21,136 nt of DNA, from positions 1-21,136 of the forward strand of contig JBOGGT010000035.1 of NCBI GenBank assembly GCA_050744225.1. Reading direction: 5' to 3'. Positions 21,058 to 21,136 of this stretch are shown here, in pieces. The notes under the pieces are model-generated. The model ran no database searches and had not been told where the DNA came from. It saw only the letters and a list, made by a program, of their open reading frames with translations. The DNA comes from JAVKSL01 sp050744225 (GTDB lineage Bacteria > Actinomycetota > Acidimicrobiia > Acidimicrobiales > JAJPHD01). The position numbers and the translations under genes are program-made. How positions within the stretch are numbered: position 1 is the first letter of the stretch; every line of letters starts with the position of its first letter.

Positions 21058-21136
21058 CTACCCGTCGGTGGGCGTGTCGGGAGTGGGCGTGTCGGGAGTG
21101 GGCTTGTCGGCAAGGCCCGAAGCGCGGGCCTGCCCC
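21058..21136 (-). CDS. Possible C-terminal tail of a minus-strand gene (partial)
   Basis: A minus-strand frame enters from the right edge and ends at TAG (plus 21058-21060), giving GQARASGLADKPTPDTPTPDTPTDG. PTPDT repeats (15-bp unit at 21068-21112) resemble the low-complexity tails seen in other genes of this window, and the hairpin at 20992-21014 is placed as its terminator. It is too short to identify. A different minus-strand frame is also open here, so this is a guess. Confidence 0.25.
   Translation of the reverse strand, partial: GQARASGLADKPTPDTPTPDTPTDG
21068..21112. repeat. 15-bp tandem repeat near the right edge
   Basis: GTGGGCGTGTCGGGA occurs exactly at 21068-21082 and 21083-21097, followed by a diverged third copy at 21098-21112. 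Confidence 0.9.

Larger units (their letters stand above)
20836..21136. other. Terminal, mostly non-coding stretch
   Basis: 301 bp after menD with no credible complete gene. It holds an 18-bp imperfect direct repeat (20943-20960 and 20963-20980, one mismatch), a strong hairpin (20992-21014), a GGCGCC pair (21011-21016 and 21029-21034) and a 15-bp tandem repeat (from 21068). The minus-strand frame running 20598-21113 covers the menD end and looks like a shadow. Confidence 0.5.

Noticed and set aside
20598..21113. Minus-strand ORF of 171 codons at the right end
   Set aside because: It runs antisense through the menD 3' end and has Arg/Ser/Pro-rich low-complexity content; no ribosome-binding site.

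Overview
The window is high-GC chromosomal DNA with GTG and TTG starts, dense gene packing, and several genes whose TANNNT -10-like hexamer lies only 6-8 nt before the start codon, as in leaderless transcription. An ECF sigma factor, a B12-dependent (class II) ribonucleotide reductase, a FolP2-like dihydropteroate synthase homologue and chromosomal menaquinone genes point to an actinobacterium. A deep, poorly sampled lineage such as Acidimicrobiia is a guess; no rRNA or tRNA is present to confirm it. I see no IS element, prophage or CRISPR array.

Layout. 1-3095, envelope/polysaccharide block: the 3' end of a HlyD-type membrane-fusion protein (+), a convergent secreted lipoprotein-like protein (-), and a membrane glycosyltransferase (GT2) with seven or so predicted N-terminal membrane segments (+). 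3099-5071: a FolP2-like protein and DNA polymerase III delta (holA), tightly coupled behind the glycosyltransferase. 5268-6997: a small ABM-type monooxygenase (+) convergent with an MFS transporter (-), with short repeats, an inverted repeat and DnaA-box-like 9-mers between and beside them. 7053-9848: nrdJ. 9888-11392: a minus-strand operon of an ECF sigma factor and an O6-alkylguanine-DNA methyltransferase that carries the Ada metal-binding domain at its C terminus. 11487-14507: bifunctional putA, divergent from the sigma factor. 14508-15719: a PD-(D/E)XK/Cas4-AddB-like protein with four Fe-S-type cysteines but an altered catalytic motif. 15793-20835: menE(-), menA(+), menH(-), menD(+), four menaquinone genes on alternating strands. 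20836-21136: mostly non-coding, with hairpins, short repeats and possibly the tail of a minus-strand gene.

Working together. MenD, MenH, MenE and MenA cover four steps of classical menaquinone synthesis. PutA feeds electrons from proline oxidation into the quinone pool. The ECF sigma and Ogt-Ada fusion look like an alkylation-responsive regulatory pair: the methyltransferase gene occupies the place where an anti-sigma factor usually sits.

Two window-wide patterns stand out. First, in-frame tandem repeats with units that are multiples of 3 bp (15, 18, 21, 36, 48 bp) occur in at least seven genes, most strikingly seven 18-bp units inside menD just before its ThDP-binding motif. Second, divergent gene pairs have almost no space between their starts (20 bp for menE/menA, about 5 bp for menH/menD), with overlapping -10-like hexamers.
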